Shown here in pieces: positions 26,444 to 34,893 of a stretch of 64,000 nucleotides of DNA. Every line of letters starts with the position of its first letter. Position 1 is the first letter of the stretch. The translations under genes were made by a program, and so were the position numbers. Source of the stretch: Duodenibacillus massiliensis (lineage in GTDB: Bacteria; Pseudomonadota; Gammaproteobacteria; Burkholderiales; Burkholderiaceae_F); contig NZ_LT635860.1 of assembly GCF_900128485.1 (NCBI RefSeq), forward strand, positions 296,712 through 360,711, in the 5' to 3' direction. The notes beneath the pieces are model-generated. The model was not told the origin of the DNA. It was given only the letters and a program-made list of their open reading frames with translations, and searched no databases.

Positions 26444-27607
26444 ATGCAGAAGAAGTTGATTGCTGTTGCTGTGCTCGGCGCCTGTGTTGCAGGTTCCGCT
26501 TTTGCAGCGAACGTGGATGTGTACGGCCGTATTGATACGGGCCTTTCTTATGTTCATTACGATGAAACCGGGTTGTCTGATGCCGTGGATACCCTTTCGC
26601 TCGATTCCGGTCTTTCCAGCGGTAGCCGCTGGGGCCTGAAAGGTTCTGAGGACCTTGGTAACGGCTACCAGGTAGGGTTCGTACTGGAAAGCGGCTTCAG
26701 CTCCGACACCGGTAAAATGAGCAAGGATGGCCTCTTTAACCGTGAAGCGACGCTTCGTGTGTCCGGCCCCTTCGGCAGCATCTACGCCGGTCGTATGGGT
26801 CGTATCGGTTCTGATGCCGGCTCTGTCGGTTTCTACGCGGGTAGCGTGAGCCCCTTTGGTTCGGGCTGGGGCGAGATGCCCGGTCACTTTGCCGTTACGG
26901 CCAACTACGATACCCGCTACAGCAACGCCTTAGCCTATGTTTCCCCGAAGGTTGGTCCGGTCACGGTTTACGCTCAGTACACCATGGGTAATGCTACTGA
27001 AAACGAATCTGGCGATGATCGTCTCTTCTCTCTCGGCGCTCAGGCTGACTTCGGTGCCCTCCAGGTGCTCGGTTTGGTTGAATACCTGAACAAGAAGAGT
27101 GTTGCCGGCACGACCGTGTACGATGACAGCCAGTACGATGATTCCTACACCATCAATCTCGGCGGTTCTTATGATTTCGGCGTTGCCAAAGTGTTCCTCG
27201 CTGGTCAGTATTTCAAGGCGGCTCCTGACTTTGCCGGCATGAAGGATAACTACTCTGCTGGGTTTGACGAAGAGTTTGTCGATGCAATTGCATGGCACTT
27301 TTCCTTTGATGGTTTCGGTGTGAACGTTGGTGCCACGGCCCCGATCGGTGCCGGTGAGTTCCTCGTCAGTGCCGGTTACGGTAAGGGCGATTTGAACTTC
27401 GACACGAAAGATGCCAAGATTTCTGCTGACGCCTACATCATCCAGGTCGGCTACACCTATCCGTTCTCCAAGCGTACGAACCTTTACGCTGGTGCCGGTT
27501 ACATGCAGACCAGCATGGAAGACGGCTTCACCAACACTGACGGCACGTACAGTGATAAGGACTTCAAGACCACCCAGGTTATGTTCGGTCTTCTCCACAA
27601 GTTCTAA
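26444..27607 (+). CDS. General porin (betaproteobacterial Porin_4 type)
   Basis: A 387-residue outer-membrane trimeric beta-barrel for small solutes. The signal peptide MQKKLIAVAVLGACVAGSAFA leads to ANVDVYGRIDTGLSYVHYDE, the standard porin opening strand; SSGSRWGLKGSEDLGNGYQ matches the conserved second hairpin. It ends in Phe (LLHKF), the outer-membrane insertion signal. Codon choice (GGT, CGT, TAC, TTC rich) differs from its neighbours in the way of highly expressed genes. It has its own promoter and terminator. Confidence 0.93.
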   Translation: MQKKLIAVAVLGACVAGSAFAANVDVYGRIDTGLSYVHYDETGLSDAVDTLSLDSGLSSGSRWGLKGSEDLGNGYQVGFVLESGFSSDTGKMSKDGLFNREATLRVSGPFGSIYAGRMGRIGSDAGSVGFYAGSVSPFGSGWGEMPGHFAVTANYDTRYSNALAYVSPKVGPVTVYAQYTMGNATENESGDDRLFSLGAQADFGALQVLGLVEYLNKKSVAGTTVYDDSQYDDSYTINLGGSYDFGVAKVFLAGQYFKAAPDFAGMKDNYSAGFDEEFVDAIAWHFSFDGFGVNVGATAPIGAGEFLVSAGYGKGDLNFDTKDAKISADAYIIQVGYTYPFSKRTNLYAGAGYMQTSMEDGFTNTDGTYSDKDFKTTQVMFGLLHKF

Positions 27608-27641
27608 TCCTTTGATTAGACTTGCGTAGTCTTTAGCCCTA

Positions 27642-27675
27642 AACCCCTTCTTGGTTTCGGCCGAGGAGGGGTTTT
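27642..27675 (+). terminator. Rho-independent terminator after the porin gene
   Basis: AACCCCTTCTTGG pairs with CCGAGGAGGGGTT (with G-U pairs), followed by TTTCTG. It separates the porin from ispDF. Confidence 0.8.
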
Positions 27676-27705
27676 CTGTATCCCATAAACGTGAGGCTTT
27701 CATCC

Positions 27706-28902
27706 ATGGAATTTACATCCGTCATTGCCGTCATTCCTGCCGCGGGCGTGGGCAGCCGGATGAAAGCTGATCATCCCAAGCAGTACCTGTCGATCGCCGG
27801 TGACTCAACGCCAACGGTGCTTCAGGCGTGCATTGCTTCGCTTTCTGCTGTCAGTCAGATTAACCGCATCGTGGTGGGCGTGAGTCCCGCCGACGGCTAT
27901 GCCGCGGATCTTGACCTAGGCAAAGCCGAAGTCTTCCGCACGGGCGGCGCCACGCGCAGTGAAACGGTTTTAAATACGCTCAAAGCAATCGGAACGGAGA
28001 CACTCAAAGATGCGCTCGTCCTGGTGCACGATGCCGCAAGGCCCCTCGTGGATCCCGACGACGTCACAGAGCTCATTGATAAAGCCAAAACCGATATCCT
28101 TAAACACGGACCTTTAGCCGGCGCTGTGCTGGCGGTCCCTGTGTCCGATACCGTTAAGCGCACCGATGCTGCCGACATCATCACTGAGGACATTTCCCGC
28201 GAGCATCTCTGGCGCATTGCGACGCCTCAGGCCTTTGCCGGGCTTGCGCTTTTAAATGCACTTGAGAAACACCCCGACGTCACGGATGAGTCAAGCGCCG
28301 TTCGGGCCGCGGGCGGCCGCGTAAGCGTTGTTGCAGCGCAGCCCTCGGTCTTTAAAATAACAAGACCCGCTGATTTAACTTTGGCCCGCATGATGTTTGA
28401 AAACTCTCAGAAGCCGATGCTCCCCGAAATCCGTACCGGCATCGGTTATGACTCCCACCGTCTGGTCGAAGGGCGTCCTTTGATTCTTGGCGGCGTCACG
28501 ATTCCCCACACGAAGGGTCTTGACGGTCACAGTGACGCGGATGTGCTGCTGCATGCCGTCACGGACGCCGTATTGGGCGCCGCCAACCTGGGCAACATCG
28601 GGATTTTGTTCCCTGACACCGATCCCGCCTACAAGGGTGCTGACAGCGGCGTTTTACTCAAAGACGCTTTCGCGCGTGTGCGCGCCGCAGGCTGGGAACT
28701 CGTGAACCTCGACGCGGTTCTCATTGCCCAAAAGCCCAAGATCAACCCACATCTCACAGCCATCCGCGAAAGCATTGCCCGCATTATGTCTGTGGATGTC
28801 AGCCGCATTTCCGTCAAACCCAAGACCAACGAAAAACTCGGGTTTGAAGGCCGGGAAGAGGGGATGAGTGCTTTCGTCACCGTCCTTTTGGCCCGCATCT
28901 AG
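27706..28902 (+). CDS. ispDF: Bifunctional IspD/IspF of the MEP isoprenoid pathway
   Basis: A fused enzyme of 398 residues. The N-terminal half (1-230) is the cytidylyltransferase IspD ([39 protein letters not shown]). The C-terminal half (from [19 protein letters not shown]) is the cyclodiphosphate synthase IspF with its zinc motif DSHR and [15 protein letters not shown] 27706 has GAGG nine bases upstream; GTG 27691 does not. The two activities act before and after IspE. In betaproteobacteria the two genes are more often separate and adjacent. Confidence 0.93.
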   Translation: MEFTSVIAVIPAAGVGSRMKADHPKQYLSIAGDSTPTVLQACIASLSAVSQINRIVVGVSPADGYAADLDLGKAEVFRTGGATRSETVLNTLKAIGTETLKDALVLVHDAARPLVDPDDVTELIDKAKTDILKHGPLAGAVLAVPVSDTVKRTDAADIITEDISREHLWRIATPQAFAGLALLNALEKHPDVTDESSAVRAAGGRVSVVAAQPSVFKITRPADLTLARMMFENSQKPMLPEIRTGIGYDSHRLVEGRPLILGGVTIPHTKGLDGHSDADVLLHAVTDAVLGAANLGNIGILFPDTDPAYKGADSGVLLKDAFARVRAAGWELVNLDAVLIAQKPKINPHLTAIRESIARIMSVDVSRISVKPKTNEKLGFEGREEGMSAFVTVLLARI

Positions 28903-28924
28903 ATTATTAACCAAAGGTTTTGTT

Positions 28925-29392
28925 ATGCCTGAAGTCAACCGCAAAAAAGTCCGTGCCATGGCCACAGAACTCGCCCAGGCCCCCGAAGGCGAGATTCTTG
29001 AGCGCTTTAAGTCATCAATGACCACCAGTGAATTTGAGGCCCTGCAGCGCGTCTGCCGCGACAGAGGCATTGCCGTTCCCGCCGAGCACGGCGAAATCAC
29101 GCCCGAACCCGACCTTCCGCAGCGCATCATCAGCGCCGAGGAGCTCGCAGGCGTTGACGTAGCACAGGTAAAAAAAGCCACGTCCTTCGGCTGGAGTGAG
29201 GGCATTTCGCTTCTTGCCGGTGTCGGCATGGCAATCGGCCTCTGGAAGGGCGACATCTGGATTGCGCTTTTCTACGGCGTCGTGACGGCGGTTGTTCTCT
29301 ACCTGGTGCTCCGTTATGCCCGTAAGACCTGGCTTGAGCTCGGCGAAGCCGCGATCACAGGCAAAGTCCCCGAAGGGAAGAAAAAGAAGTAA
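28925..29392 (+). CDS. Unknown membrane protein with two C-terminal helices
   Basis: A 155-residue protein not recognised. Residues 1-85 are soluble and charged (MPEVNRKKVRAMATELAQAP). Two hydrophobic segments follow (ISLLAGVGMAIGLW; WIALFYGVVTAVVLYLVL), then a basic tail ending KKKK. ATG 28925 has AAAGG upstream; earlier in-frame codons lie in ispDF. It starts 22 bp after ispDF and is probably co-transcribed, ending at a strong terminator. No function proposed. Confidence 0.75.
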   Translation: MPEVNRKKVRAMATELAQAPEGEILERFKSSMTTSEFEALQRVCRDRGIAVPAEHGEITPEPDLPQRIISAEELAGVDVAQVKKATSFGWSEGISLLAGVGMAIGLWKGDIWIALFYGVVTAVVLYLVLRYARKTWLELGEAAITGKVPEGKKKK

Positions 29393-29418
29393 CAGCCGTT
29401 TGTCTGCCGGAGACCAAC

Positions 29419-29454
29419 AGCGGCTTACCCCCTTGGGTTTATGCCGCTTTTTTG
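29419..29454 (+). terminator. Rho-independent terminator
   Basis: AGCGGC (29419-29424) pairs with GCCGCT (29443-29448), followed by a run of six T. It ends the ispDF transcript; 29455-29660 is an AT-rich leader or promoter region for the next gene. Confidence 0.7.
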
Positions 29455-29660
29455 TCGCGTCCCGCGTTTTCTTCAAGTTTGCTTTTTGCTGTGTTGAGAC
29501 AAAATTCCTTCTAACTTGACACAACACGTCAAAACTAAGTAAAACACCCTAACAACATTCGCTTTTAACCCCCTACATTCAGTCTTGAGGACAGAGGATT
29601 TTTCCCGTTGTATCAGTATCCTCTGCCGCTTCCAAACAACTTGCGGAAGGAGAGAGACGA

Positions 29661-31448
29661 ATGATGATTCGTAAGGGTCAGCTCACAGCGCTTGCGGCAG
29701 CCATGTTGCTGTGCGCCTGTGCTTCCACCAATCAGAGCGGCATGAAGGACGGCACCTACACCGAAGTCGTCCCGGGCCACAACGCCCCGATGACCGTCAA
29801 GGTCACGATTAAAGACAACCGCATCACCGCGATTGACACCAGTAAAAACCTCGAAACGATCGGCGTGGGCAAAGTCGCCTTAAAGCTCATGACAGACAAG
29901 ATTCTGAAGAATCAGTCCCTGGGTGTTGATGCAATTACCGGCGCTTCGCTTTCCTCGATGTCGCTTAAAGCCGCCGTAGGCGCCTGCATTGAAAAAGCGG
30001 GCGGCGACCTCAAGGCCTGGCAGAAAAACGTCGAAAAACACGCAACGGCCCCTGTGACGCTTCAGGGTGACGTGGTGGTGATCGGCGGTGGCGGCGCAGG
30101 GCTGGCTGCAGCGATTTCCGCGAACCAAAACGGCGCCAAGGTCGTGATTTTGGAAAAGATGGGCTTTTTGGGCGGCTCCACCAACGTTTCTGAAGGCGCC
30201 TTAAATGCGCCGGATCCCCAGCGCCAGGGGCCTCAGGGGATTGTTGACTCCGTGCAGAAGTTCTATGACCAGACGATGAAGGGCGGCCACAACGTGGGCG
30301 ATCCCAAGCTTGTGCACTATCTGACGGATAATGCCCTTGGGTCGGTTCACTGGATGGAAAAGCTCGGCGTTCAGTTCAAAAAAGAAGTCGGCACTGCCAC
30401 GGGTGCTCTCTGGCAGAGAAGCCACTATCCGACAACACCGTCCGGAAACTCCTACATCCGTGTGTTTGAGAAGTACCTTGCCGAACACAAGGACTCGATT
30501 ACGGTTCTGACCGACACGGCTGCCAAAAAGCTCGTATACAAAGACGGCCGCGTCACGGCGGTGATTGCCGACAATAAGGGGCGGCCTGTGACCGTGAACG
30601 CTAAAAACGCCGTGATTCTTGCGACCGGCGGGTTCGGCGCCAACATTAAGCTCAGGCAGGAAGTCAACACGGGCGTCTGGAAAGAAGTGAAGCTTGACAG
30701 CTCCATCGGCTGCACAAACCTCGCCAAGGCCGCGCAGGGGGACGGCATTGTCATGGGGAAGGCTGTCGGCGCTGACGTCATCGGCATGTCCGACATTCAG
30801 ATTCACCCCTGCGGCACGCCGGGTACCGGTTTGATGGAAAACATCCGTACCTCGGGCAGAAACCGCCTGTTCGTCAACCTTGACGGCAACCGCTTCGTGA
30901 ACGAAGGTGCAGCGCGCGATACGCTTGCCAAGGCCATTTTCGCGCAGAAGGACTCCACCTACTGGGTCCTTGTGAACCATCTGCGTTATCCGAGCCGCAC
31001 GTTTGTCGACGCCAACGGCGCCACGATTGAAAACATGGTCGCGCAGGGCGCCGTGGTGGAGGCAAATACCCTTGACGAACTTGCCGCCAAGACCGGCATG
31101 AACGCCAAGAACCTCAAGGCCGCTGTCGCCGGCTACAACGCCGTGGTCACCAAGGGCGCCAAGGATAAGTACGGTTTTGTCGCCAACAACAAGGCCGACC
31201 GTGCGATGACCGAAGGCCCATGGTACGCCTGTAAGAAGGTTCCGACCGTGCACCACACGATGGGGGGACTCCACATCAACACGGAGGCCCAGGTGATTGA
31301 CACCGAGGGCAAGGTGATCAAGGGGCTTTACGCCGCGGGTGAAGTCACCGGCGGCATCCACGGCTCCAACCGCTTGGGCGGCAACGCCATCGCCGACGTC
31401 ATGACCTTCGGCCGTACGGCGGGCGCCAACGCGGCCAAAGGGCTCTGA
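29661..31448 (+). CDS. Lipoprotein flavin reductase with FMN-binding and fumarate-reductase-like FAD domains (urocanate reductase type)
   Basis: A 595-residue exported reductase. The signal ends in a lipobox (AMLLCAC), then an FMN_bind domain at about 25-110 with the flavinylation motif DAITGASLSS, where ApbE attaches FMN to Thr. The FAD domain begins at DVVVIGGGGAGLAAAIS (about 137) and ends with GLYAAGEVTGGIHGSNRLGG, as in flavocytochrome c fumarate and urocanate reductases. No heme-binding CXXCH is present, so electrons enter through FMN. The substrate is undetermined. SD GGAAGGAG precedes ATG ATG; the second ATG is an alternative start. Confidence 0.9.
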   Translation: MMIRKGQLTALAAAMLLCACASTNQSGMKDGTYTEVVPGHNAPMTVKVTIKDNRITAIDTSKNLETIGVGKVALKLMTDKILKNQSLGVDAITGASLSSMSLKAAVGACIEKAGGDLKAWQKNVEKHATAPVTLQGDVVVIGGGGAGLAAAISANQNGAKVVILEKMGFLGGSTNVSEGALNAPDPQRQGPQGIVDSVQKFYDQTMKGGHNVGDPKLVHYLTDNALGSVHWMEKLGVQFKKEVGTATGALWQRSHYPTTPSGNSYIRVFEKYLAEHKDSITVLTDTAAKKLVYKDGRVTAVIADNKGRPVTVNAKNAVILATGGFGANIKLRQEVNTGVWKEVKLDSSIGCTNLAKAAQGDGIVMGKAVGADVIGMSDIQIHPCGTPGTGLMENIRTSGRNRLFVNLDGNRFVNEGAARDTLAKAIFAQKDSTYWVLVNHLRYPSRTFVDANGATIENMVAQGAVVEANTLDELAAKTGMNAKNLKAAVAGYNAVVTKGAKDKYGFVANNKADRAMTEGPWYACKKVPTVHHTMGGLHINTEAQVIDTEGKVIKGLYAAGEVTGGIHGSNRLGGNAIADVMTFGRTAGANAAKGL

Positions 31449-31484
31449 TCCGTATAAAGTCTTGACTGACGCGTAAGCGGATCG

Positions 31485-31520
31485 GGCGGCAGGGTTTTAC
31501 TGGACCTTGCCGCCTTTTTA
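31485..31520 (+). terminator. Rho-independent terminator after the flavin reductase
   Basis: GGCGGCAGGG (31485-31494) pairs with CCTTGCCGCC (31505-31514), followed by TTTTTA. A strong intrinsic terminator for the plus-strand gene. Confidence 0.85.
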
Positions 31521-31550
31521 TCGGCCGCCGGCCCGGGCACAGAAAATGAA

Positions 31551-31582
31551 CGGCCCGCACTTTCTCAAAAGAAGGCGGGCCG
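31551..31582. terminator. Possible terminator hairpin of nrdB
   Basis: CGGCCCGC (31551-31558) pairs with GCGGGCCG (31575-31582). On the minus strand it lies 38 bp after the nrdB stop but is followed only by a weak T-rich tract (TTCATTTTC), so the assignment is tentative. Confidence 0.5.
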
Positions 31583-31619
31583 CTTGACGCGGGAAGAACC
31601 GGCACAGCCGGCTCTTAAC

Positions 31620-32579
31620 TTACTTGGCAGAGCCCCAGACGTCACCCCAGGTACCGGTTAAAGCACCCTGCGCGTAGTCCACGACACGGTTTTCAAAGAA
31701 GTTCGTGTGCGTGACCCCGAGCATTGCGTCAACCCAGGGCAGGGGATTCTTTTCACTCTTAAAGATGGGCTTCATCCCGAGGCCCATGAGACGGCGGTCT
31801 GCGATGTAGCGGATATAGTCCTCGACGTCCTTCTTGGTCAAGCGCTTCATTTCGCTTACGCCGAACGCCAGAGCAATGAACTGGTCTTCGAGGTCCACCA
31901 TCGTTTCCGCAATGGAATAGATCCGCTTTTTGAGCCGATCATTCCAGAGCTTCGGATTTTCCTTGATGTACTCACGGAAAAGTTTCGTCATCGAGTCGGT
32001 GTGCAGCGTCTCATCGGCAATCGACCAGCTGATGATCTGGCCCATGCCCTTCATCGCGCCGTTGCGGGTGAAGTTTAAGAGCATCACAAAGCTCGAAAAG
32101 AGCTGCATGCCTTCGGTGAAGGCCGAGAAAGCGGCAATCTGCGCCGCAAGCTCGTTTTCGTCGTTTAAGCACTCTTCAAAGAAGTGGTGCTTGGCAGCCA
32201 TCGCTTCGTACTGCAGGAATTCGTTGTAAACGGTCTCGGGCATCCCGAGCGTTTCAATGAGGTGCGAGTAGGCGGCGATATGCACGGCTTCGCGGCCCGC
32301 AAAGCTTGAGAGCATCATGCGGATTTCGGGCTGCGGAAACTGCGGCAGATACGTTTTCACGTAGGCCCCTGAAACATCAATGTCGCCCTGCGTGAAAAAG
32401 CGCAGAATCTTGGTGAGAAAGTCGCGCTCACTGTCGGTGAGCTTGAGGGTATAGTCCTTGACGTCCTCAATCATCGGCACTTCCGTCCAGAGCCAGTGCA
32501 TCTGTTCGCTCTGCACAAAAGCGTCGTAGGCCCAGGGGTAGGAGAAGGGCTTGTAGTAATTGCGGGATGTGGTGAGCAT
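31620..32579 (-). CDS. nrdB: Class I ribonucleotide reductase small subunit
   Basis: The radical-bearing beta subunit for dNTP synthesis, 319 residues. Expected di-iron ligands and the tyrosyl radical are visible: Asp in QGDIDVSGAY, Glu-x-x-His and Tyr in GREAVHIAAYSHL, Glu in AFTEGMQLFSSF, and Glu-x-x-His in SIADETLHT. It lies 22 bp downstream of nrdA. An oxygen-dependent enzyme in an apparently anaerobic bacterium suggests some oxygen exposure or a second, class III enzyme elsewhere. Confidence 0.95.
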   Translation of the reverse strand: MLTTSRNYYKPFSYPWAYDAFVQSEQMHWLWTEVPMIEDVKDYTLKLTDSERDFLTKILRFFTQGDIDVSGAYVKTYLPQFPQPEIRMMLSSFAGREAVHIAAYSHLIETLGMPETVYNEFLQYEAMAAKHHFFEECLNDENELAAQIAAFSAFTEGMQLFSSFVMLLNFTRNGAMKGMGQIISWSIADETLHTDSMTKLFREYIKENPKLWNDRLKKRIYSIAETMVDLEDQFIALAFGVSEMKRLTKKDVEDYIRYIADRRLMGLGMKPIFKSEKNPLPWVDAMLGVTHTNFFENRVVDYAQGALTGTWGDVWGSAK

Positions 32580-32601
32580 TTTCGTTCAATCCTTTCTTCG
32601 G

Positions 32602-34377
32602 TTACCCTTCACAGGCAAGGCAGGTCGTGTCATCGGCGACGCTCTTCATGTCGATTTCGTCTTCGATGCGCTTACGCACGGCCACCTGTCCCACGCGGTC
32701 GGCTTTTCTCAGCTTATCGCTGCGGCAGTAGTAGAGGGACTTGAGGCCCTTTTTCCATGCCATGAAGTGGCAGGCGTGCAGGTACGGAATCGCGACGTCA
32801 GCGGGGAAGAAGAGGTTCACACTCTGGCCCTGATCGATGAACTTCTGGCGGTCGGCGGCCAATTCAATAATCCAGCGCTGATCGATTTCCTGGGCGGTCT
32901 TATAAACGGCCTTGATGTTGTCCGGAATATCGGTGCGGTGCTGAATACTGCCGTCGTGCGCCGTGAGATCCGCCCAGACTTCATCGGTGTCCAGGCCCCG
33001 GCGGGCGAGTTCAGCCTTGAGGAACCGGTTCTTCACAATGTAGGCGCCCGAAATCGTGTCCTGACGGTAGACGTTGGCGCGGTACGGTTCAATCGAGGGG
33101 CTCGTGCCGCCCATGATGAGGGAACTCGAGGCGTTCGGGGCCACGGCCATCGTGAGAGAAAAGCGGCGTGCAACACCGGAGTCGGCGGCATCGGGATTGG
33201 GCCCGCGCTTTTCGCAGAGCTTTTTGTCCGCAGCCATCACGTTTTCCTGGATGCGGGCAAACATTTCACGGTTCACGACTTTCGCAATCACGCTTTCAAA
33301 GGCAATGTTGTTTTTCTGCAGGTAGGCATGAAACCCCATGGCTCCCAGGCCCACGCTTCGTTCACGCAGGGCCGAATAACGGGCGCGCTCAATGGTGGAG
33401 GGCGCATGGTCGATGAAGTACTGCAGGACGTTATCGAGAAGCTCCATCACATCGTCGAAAAAGCCCGGGACGTTCTTCCACTCGTCGTAGTACTCGAGGT
33501 TGACGGACGACAAGCAGCACACGGCCGTGCGCTTGGGGTTCGTCGGCAGGAAAATTTCCGTGCAGAGGTTGGAGCCGTGAATCCTGAGGCCCTTATCCTT
33601 AAGCCATGAGGGCAGCGCCTTGTTCGCCGTATCGATAAAGACGAGGTAGGGCTCACCGGTGTGCATGCGCATTTCAAGAATACGCTGCCACAATTCACGC
33701 GCGCTCACGGTCTGAATGACCTTGCCGCTTGCGGGGTCTTTCAGTTCCCAGGAGTCGTCCGCATCCGGATCACGCATGCTCGCTTCAATCTTTTCCATGA
33801 AGGCGTCGGTGATGTTCACGCCATGGTGAAGGTTGAGCGCCTTGAGGTTGGGGTCACCCGTGGGCTTACGCATCTCAATAAACTGAATCACATCGGGGTG
33901 ATCAATGTTGAGAAATGCGGCGTAGGAGCCGCGGCGGGTGGAACCCTGGCGGTACGCAAGGCACGCGGCATCGTAGACGCGCAGATGCGGCATCACGCCC
34001 ACGCTCTTATCGTCGGCGCTGCGGATGTCGACGTGAATGCCGACGCCGCCCCCGAGCATCGAAAGCCAGTTGACCTCGGAGAGCGTGTCCACAAGCCCCT
34101 CAGCACTGTCGGCCATGTAGCTTAAGTAGCAGGAAACGGGCAGGCCCTTCTTGCTACGGCCGAACGACAGAATAGGCGTCGAGAAACTCAGCCACTGGCG
34201 GCTTGCGTAGTCGTAGATGCGCTGGGCGTGCTCGGGATTGCTGGCAAAGGTTTCCGCAACGAAGGCCAGGCGCTCCTGAGGACTTTTTTCCTCCGGACGC
34301 ATGTAGCTTTCACGCAGGCGGATCAGACCGAGCTCATCAAAGCGCTCATCACGGCTTAAATCGATGGTGACCGACAT
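32602..34377 (-). CDS. nrdA: Class I ribonucleotide reductase large subunit lacking the ATP cone
   Basis: The catalytic alpha subunit, 591 residues. Active-site features: the first redox Cys in LPVSCYLSYM, NLCTEIF (Asn-x-Cys-x-Glu), the partner Cys in TAVCCLSSVN, and a C-terminal Cys-x-x-Cys pair (TTCLACEG) for thioredoxin or glutaredoxin. It is about 150 residues shorter than E. coli NrdA because the N-terminal ATP-cone is absent, so dATP inhibition of overall activity is not expected through this subunit. Two candidate NrdR boxes lie just upstream. Confidence 0.94.
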   Translation of the reverse strand: MSVTIDLSRDERFDELGLIRLRESYMRPEEKSPQERLAFVAETFASNPEHAQRIYDYASRQWLSFSTPILSFGRSKKGLPVSCYLSYMADSAEGLVDTLSEVNWLSMLGGGVGIHVDIRSADDKSVGVMPHLRVYDAACLAYRQGSTRRGSYAAFLNIDHPDVIQFIEMRKPTGDPNLKALNLHHGVNITDAFMEKIEASMRDPDADDSWELKDPASGKVIQTVSARELWQRILEMRMHTGEPYLVFIDTANKALPSWLKDKGLRIHGSNLCTEIFLPTNPKRTAVCCLSSVNLEYYDEWKNVPGFFDDVMELLDNVLQYFIDHAPSTIERARYSALRERSVGLGAMGFHAYLQKNNIAFESVIAKVVNREMFARIQENVMAADKKLCEKRGPNPDAADSGVARRFSLTMAVAPNASSSLIMGGTSPSIEPYRANVYRQDTISGAYIVKNRFLKAELARRGLDTDEVWADLTAHDGSIQHRTDIPDNIKAVYKTAQEIDQRWIIELAADRQKFIDQGQSVNLFFPADVAIPYLHACHFMAWKKGLKSLYYCRSDKLRKADRVGQVAVRKRIEDEIDMKSVADDTTCLACEG

Positions 34378-34410
34378 GGATTTCCCTTAGCGATAACGAA
34401 TAACTGGAAA

Positions 34411-34454
34411 ACAACAGCTTGTGGTTATTCTTCATATTGACTACAGCATGCTGT
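34411..34454 (-). promoter_or_regulatory. Candidate paired NrdR-like boxes upstream of nrdA
   Basis: Two palindromic 12-mers, ACAACAGCTTGT (34411-34422) and ACAGCATGCTGT (34443-34454), have centres 32 bp apart, starting about 33 bp before the nrdA ATG. NrdR binds paired boxes (core ACWATATATWGT) spaced about three helical turns. The arms and spacing fit, but the A/T-rich core of the consensus does not, so another repressor is possible. Confidence 0.4.
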
Positions 34455-34893
34455 TGTTTGACTGAATTTGAGGGGGCCATCTTAAACGTTCGGAGGCTTC
34501 TCTTCAATCGTGCGGCACCTATCACGCCGCAATAAATTTTCTTATGAATCAGTCCCATTCGGGATATCCCTGACGGGAGAAAAGGCTATGACTGACATTT
34601 CTGTCAGAGGGTGTTTTACGTCCTGAAGGATTGTTTTCGCAGGGTTTCGCCGGTTGCGGCCTGCGAAGTTCGGGACGCACAGGTCTGATTCGAAATTTTT
34701 GCCTGAACATGCTGAAAGACTAGTTGTTTTTGCCTAGGTGGAGTAATCTAGCAGTCGGCGTGAACGCACATCCCCACCGCGTTCATTCCGCGAGACTTTG
34801 GCGGTCACCGGCTCACTTCCCCGAGACGGTAGTGCAGGCGTACTCCCTGCTGCCGACCGCTTTCCGACACTTGCCACACGAGGAAATGTCAAA
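34455..34893. other. Gene-free interval between nrdA and the C69 dipeptidase
   Basis: About 440 bp without a convincing gene. It should hold the divergent promoters of nrdA and the dipeptidase. The stretch near 34733 (CTAGGTGGAGTAATCTAG) is the only imperfect symmetry I noticed. No RNA gene is recognised. Confidence 0.4.

Noticed and set aside
32560-33609. Long open frame antisense to nrdA
   Set aside because: Its codons mirror the nrdA coding strand, it has no recognisable motif, and nrdA is certain. Same reasoning for long antisense frames at 10981-12216 (rlhA), 36519-37868 (fadL), 30201-31361 (flavin reductase), 20691-21743 (iscB) and 54513-55976 (Tat flavoprotein).
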